From: Paenibacillus tundrae
Lineage (GTDB): Bacteria; Bacillota; Bacilli; Paenibacillales; Paenibacillaceae
Assembly (NCBI RefSeq): GCF_036884255.1
Contig: NZ_CP145605.1
Coordinates: 2,170,001 to 2,234,000 of the forward strand
DNA length: 64,000 nt
Reading direction: 5' to 3'
Every line of letters begins with the position of its first letter. The first letter of the stretch is position 1. The notes beneath the pieces were generated by a model. The model did no database searches, had not been told where the DNA came from, and saw nothing but the letters and a program-made list of their open reading frames with translations. Shown here piece by piece: positions 61,579 through 64,000 of this stretch. The position numbers and the translations under genes are program-made.

Positions 61579-62400
61579 TTAACTTCGACGGAAGGAACCC
61601 ATAACGCCAACCGTTTCCACAATATTCACAAATGCTTTTGGGTCGGTTTCTTTAATGATTCGTTTGATCTCAACCAGCTCATATCGAGTCGTTACAGTCA
61701 TTAACATGTCCTTTTCGATATCGGTATATGCTCCTTGGGTTTTAATCTTTGTAACTCCGCGTGGACGAACGAGTAATTTCTTCAGCATGGCCTCGGTCTC
61801 ATTCGTAATGATGTACAGTGTTACTTTGATGTGGCTGATGTGGATCAGATCCAGCACTTTACCTGTGATATAGATGGATACCATGGATGCCAAGGCAATA
61901 GTCCAATTATCACTCAAGTAACCAGCGAGCATAATAATCGCTCCGTTCATACCGGCCATAACGGTACCGATAGGGAAGTCACGGTTACGTGTGAAGATCG
62001 AACCGACAATATCAAGCCCACCGGTTGAACCGCCCACTCGGAACGAAATGCCTGTGCCCAATCCAACAAGAATACCACCAAACACACAGCTAAGCAGAGG
62101 ATCTGGTGACACAGCAAAAACAGGCAGCAAACCGATAAACCAGGATGTGGCTGCTACAGAGACAATACTCAATATAATGAAACGTCGTCCAAGAATAAAC
62201 CAACCTGCGATGAGCAAGGGAATGTTAAGAACAAAATACATTATACTAAGATTCAGGGTTGTGAAATAACCCAGAAGCATGGAAATACCGGATACCCCGC
62301 CGCTAAGCATTTGATGCGGAATTAAGAACCAGTTGAAGCCGCAGGCAATAGCTGCAGCACCCAAAATGATCACTAAACAGTGCCAAATTATTTTGGGCAA
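61579..62400 (-). CDS. YitT-family membrane protein (DUF161-DUF2179)
   Basis: Protein of 273 residues with five to six hydrophobic segments in the first 190 residues (VIILGAAAIACGFNWFLIPHQMLSGGVSGISMLLGYF) and a C-terminal cytoplasmic DUF2179 domain (KVTLYIITNETEAMLKKLLVRPRGVTKIKTQGAYT, MTVTTRYELVEIKRIIKETDPKAFVNI). Homologues are abundant in Bacilli, without a known substrate. TTG 62400 follows GAGGTGATT, so the 37-residue in-frame extension is discarded. No clear terminator follows. Confidence 0.9.
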   Translation of the reverse strand: MPKIIWHCLVIILGAAAIACGFNWFLIPHQMLSGGVSGISMLLGYFTTLNLSIMYFVLNIPLLIAGWFILGRRFIILSIVSVAATSWFIGLLPVFAVSPDPLLSCVFGGILVGLGTGISFRVGGSTGGLDIVGSIFTRNRDFPIGTVMAGMNGAIIMLAGYLSDNWTIALASMVSIYITGKVLDLIHISHIKVTLYIITNETEAMLKKLLVRPRGVTKIKTQGAYTDIEKDMLMTVTTRYELVEIKRIIKETDPKAFVNIVETVGVMGSFRRS

Positions 62401-62703
62401 TTTAATCACCTCATTTATATTTAAAACCAGATTGCTGGTAATCTTGAATTGTTTTGTGATATAATGATTTGTGGATATTCTTGAGTAGGAAACTTTTTCC
62501 AAATGTATCAATAAAATTTGAAATGTTTCAAACGCATGTGTGTAGTTTTAGTCTTATGTTGGGGACCCATACACGAATTATAATGAATTGTGATAATAAT
62601 TTGACCAGATGGGATAACCTATAAATATTAACGCTACTTAAGAATACAGACAACAAAGTGGATTGTCCACCATGTCCACCATATAGAAGGAGTATGAATA
62701 ATT
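62401..62703. other. 303 bp divergent region between yitT and cshA
   Basis: It holds an extended -10 TGATATAAT (62457-62465) for cshA, which implies a leader of about 230 bases, and a second TATAAT at 62579-62584 with a poor -35. A 14-codon reading frame (ATG 62694) overlaps the cshA start. I see no RNA gene or riboswitch. Confidence 0.4.
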
Positions 62704-64000
62704 TTGACAAATTTAAATTTCGCAGATTTCAATCTTGAACCACTGGTGCTACAAGCCATCACTGAGCTCGGGTTTGAGGAAGCAACACCGATTCAATCCA
62801 AATCGATTCCTATCGCACTTCAAGGCAGAGATTTGATCGGTCAAGCTCAAACAGGTACAGGTAAAACAGCAGCATTCGGTATTCCATTGATTAGCAAAAT
62901 CTCCAAGACTGACGACAAAATCCGCGCCCTCATCATGGCACCTACACGCGAGCTTGCGATCCAAGTTGCCGAAGAGATCGAAAAACTCACTCGCTTCAAA
63001 GGATTGCGCTCCCTGCCAATCTACGGAGGACAAGATATTGTTCGCCAAATCCGTGCACTGAAAAGAAAACCACAAATTATCATTGGTACACCTGGACGTC
63101 TTCTAGACCACATCAACCGTAAAACAATCAAACTTGATGATGTACAAACGGTTGTATTGGATGAAGCAGATGAAATGCTCGACATGGGTTTCATGGAGGA
63201 TATTCAATCGATCCTGAAACAAGTTCCAGATGACCGTCAAACAATGCTGTTCTCAGCAACAATGCCTCCTAACATTCAAAAATTGGCTCAACAATTCCTT
63301 AACAACCCTGAGCATGTATCCGTAATTCCGAAACAAGTTAGTGCACCTCTGATTGACCAAGCTTACATCGAAGTGCCTGAGCGTCAAAAATTCGAGGCAT
63401 TGAGCCGTTTGCTGGATATGGAATCTCCAGAACTGGCAATTGTATTCGGACGTACGAAACGTCGTGTTGACGAATTGGCTGAAGCGTTGCAAAAACGTGG
63501 TTATTCTGCTGATGGTCTCCATGGTGACCTATCTCAAAACCAACGTGATACAGTAATGCGTAAGTTCCGTGACGGCAGCATTGATGTACTCGTTGCAACT
63601 GACGTTGCTGCTCGTGGTCTCGACGTATCCGGCGTAACTCACGTTGTGAACTTTGACCTTCCACAAGATCCTGAGAGCTATGTTCACCGTATCGGTCGTA
63701 CTGGCCGTGCTGGTAAAGAGGGTGCTGCTTGGTCATTCGTTACACCACGTGAGATCGATCACTTGCACTTTATTGAGCGTGTAACGCGTCATCGTATTCC
63801 ACGTAAACCATTACCAACAATGGCAGAGGCTGTAGAAGGTAAACAACGCTTGACAGCTGAGCGTTTGCTTGAGATCGTACAATCTGGTGAACTGAATGAA
63901 TACAAAGGCATTGCTATTCAGATGCTTGAGCAATATGATTCGGTTCAACTCTTGTCGGCTGCTCTGAAGCTCCTGACAGGTGACAAAAAAGATGCACAAG
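62704..64000 (+). CDS. cshA: DEAD-box RNA helicase CshA (cut by the window end)
   Basis: The first 432 residues of an ATP-dependent RNA helicase that helps cold adaptation and mRNA turnover. Complete helicase core: Q motif [12 protein letters not shown], Walker [34 protein letters not shown], then [24 protein letters not shown] and [10 protein letters not shown]. The C-terminal RNA-binding tail continues past the window. It starts with TTG 62704, 11 bp after AAGGAG. The nearer ATG 62694 is out of frame and only 1 bp from that site. Confidence 0.95.
   Translation, partial: MTNLNFADFNLEPLVLQAITELGFEEATPIQSKSIPIALQGRDLIGQAQTGTGKTAAFGIPLISKISKTDDKIRALIMAPTRELAIQVAEEIEKLTRFKGLRSLPIYGGQDIVRQIRALKRKPQIIIGTPGRLLDHINRKTIKLDDVQTVVLDEADEMLDMGFMEDIQSILKQVPDDRQTMLFSATMPPNIQKLAQQFLNNPEHVSVIPKQVSAPLIDQAYIEVPERQKFEALSRLLDMESPELAIVFGRTKRRVDELAEALQKRGYSADGLHGDLSQNQRDTVMRKFRDGSIDVLVATDVAARGLDVSGVTHVVNFDLPQDPESYVHRIGRTGRAGKEGAAWSFVTPREIDHLHFIERVTRHRIPRKPLPTMAEAVEGKQRLTAERLLEIVQSGELNEYKGIAIQMLEQYDSVQLLSAALKLLTGDKKDAQ

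Overview
The window looks like an ordinary chromosomal stretch of a low-to-moderate-GC, spore-forming Firmicute, most likely Paenibacillus. This is inferred from gene content (fruR-fruK-fruA, hemE-hemH-hemY, ytpB, yuzB, a YitT protein, a DUF86/YutE protein, an LtaS-type synthase), strong GGAGG ribosome binding sites, many TTG and GTG starts, and a tRNA gene without encoded CCA. I see no insertion sequence, prophage, CRISPR array or rRNA. The only phage-like gene is a lone holin.

Layout. 1-3.9 kb: fructose uptake and phosphorylation operon. 4-7.5 kb: a SAM methyltransferase behind a palindromic operator, then a minus-strand pair (bicupin oxalate-decarboxylase-like protein and zinc alcohol dehydrogenase). 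7.6-11.9 kb: a tight operon of a J-domain/TPR protein, a DUF1266 protein and a LysR regulator. 12-16.2 kb: spermidine-synthase-like protein, diguanylate cyclase, HxlR regulator, Gfo/Idh/MocA oxidoreductase. 16.4-21.3 kb: tRNA-Leu, small membrane proteins, a double-HTH protein, holin, Dabb protein, HepT-like and DUF4261 proteins, YtxH. 21.4-25.9 kb: glutamate racemase, LysM-carboxypeptidase, DUF1232 protein, an unusual HesB-like protein with yuzB, a lipoprotein. 26-32.3 kb: aldo/keto reductase, DsbA-family protein, LTA synthase, RNA methyltransferase, O-methyltransferase. 32.3-36.5 kb: secreted asparaginase and cytochrome P450 diverging from a region with two GlnR/TnrA-type boxes, then an MFS transporter. 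36.6-40.1 kb: hemEHY. 40.2-48.6 kb: CapA, GDPD, FAH-family, DUF92, TetR, ABC-F ATPase, coiled-coil protein. 48.8-57.2 kb: M42 peptidase, LapA, PepF with two starts, cold shock protein, two transporters, YtpB terpene cyclase. 57.3-64 kb: pfkA, MATE pump, putative glycoside hydrolase, YitT and the start of cshA.

The genes are mostly housekeeping or metabolic. Fructose enters as fructose-1-phosphate and is phosphorylated by FruK to the same product that PfkA makes from fructose-6-phosphate. HemE, HemH and HemY perform late heme steps, and a P450 in the same window uses heme. Asparaginase is probably under nitrogen control.

Most interesting observations: an oxalate-decarboxylase-like protein with an altered active-site lid; a PepF oligoendopeptidase with two strong in-frame translation starts, only the longer adding a signal peptide; a HesB/IscA-like protein whose cluster cysteines are missing and whose ligand regions are histidine-rich; paired GlnR/TnrA boxes; and the J-domain(HPE)-TPR/DUF1266/LysR operon. 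I did not find a convincing wholly new multi-gene system.
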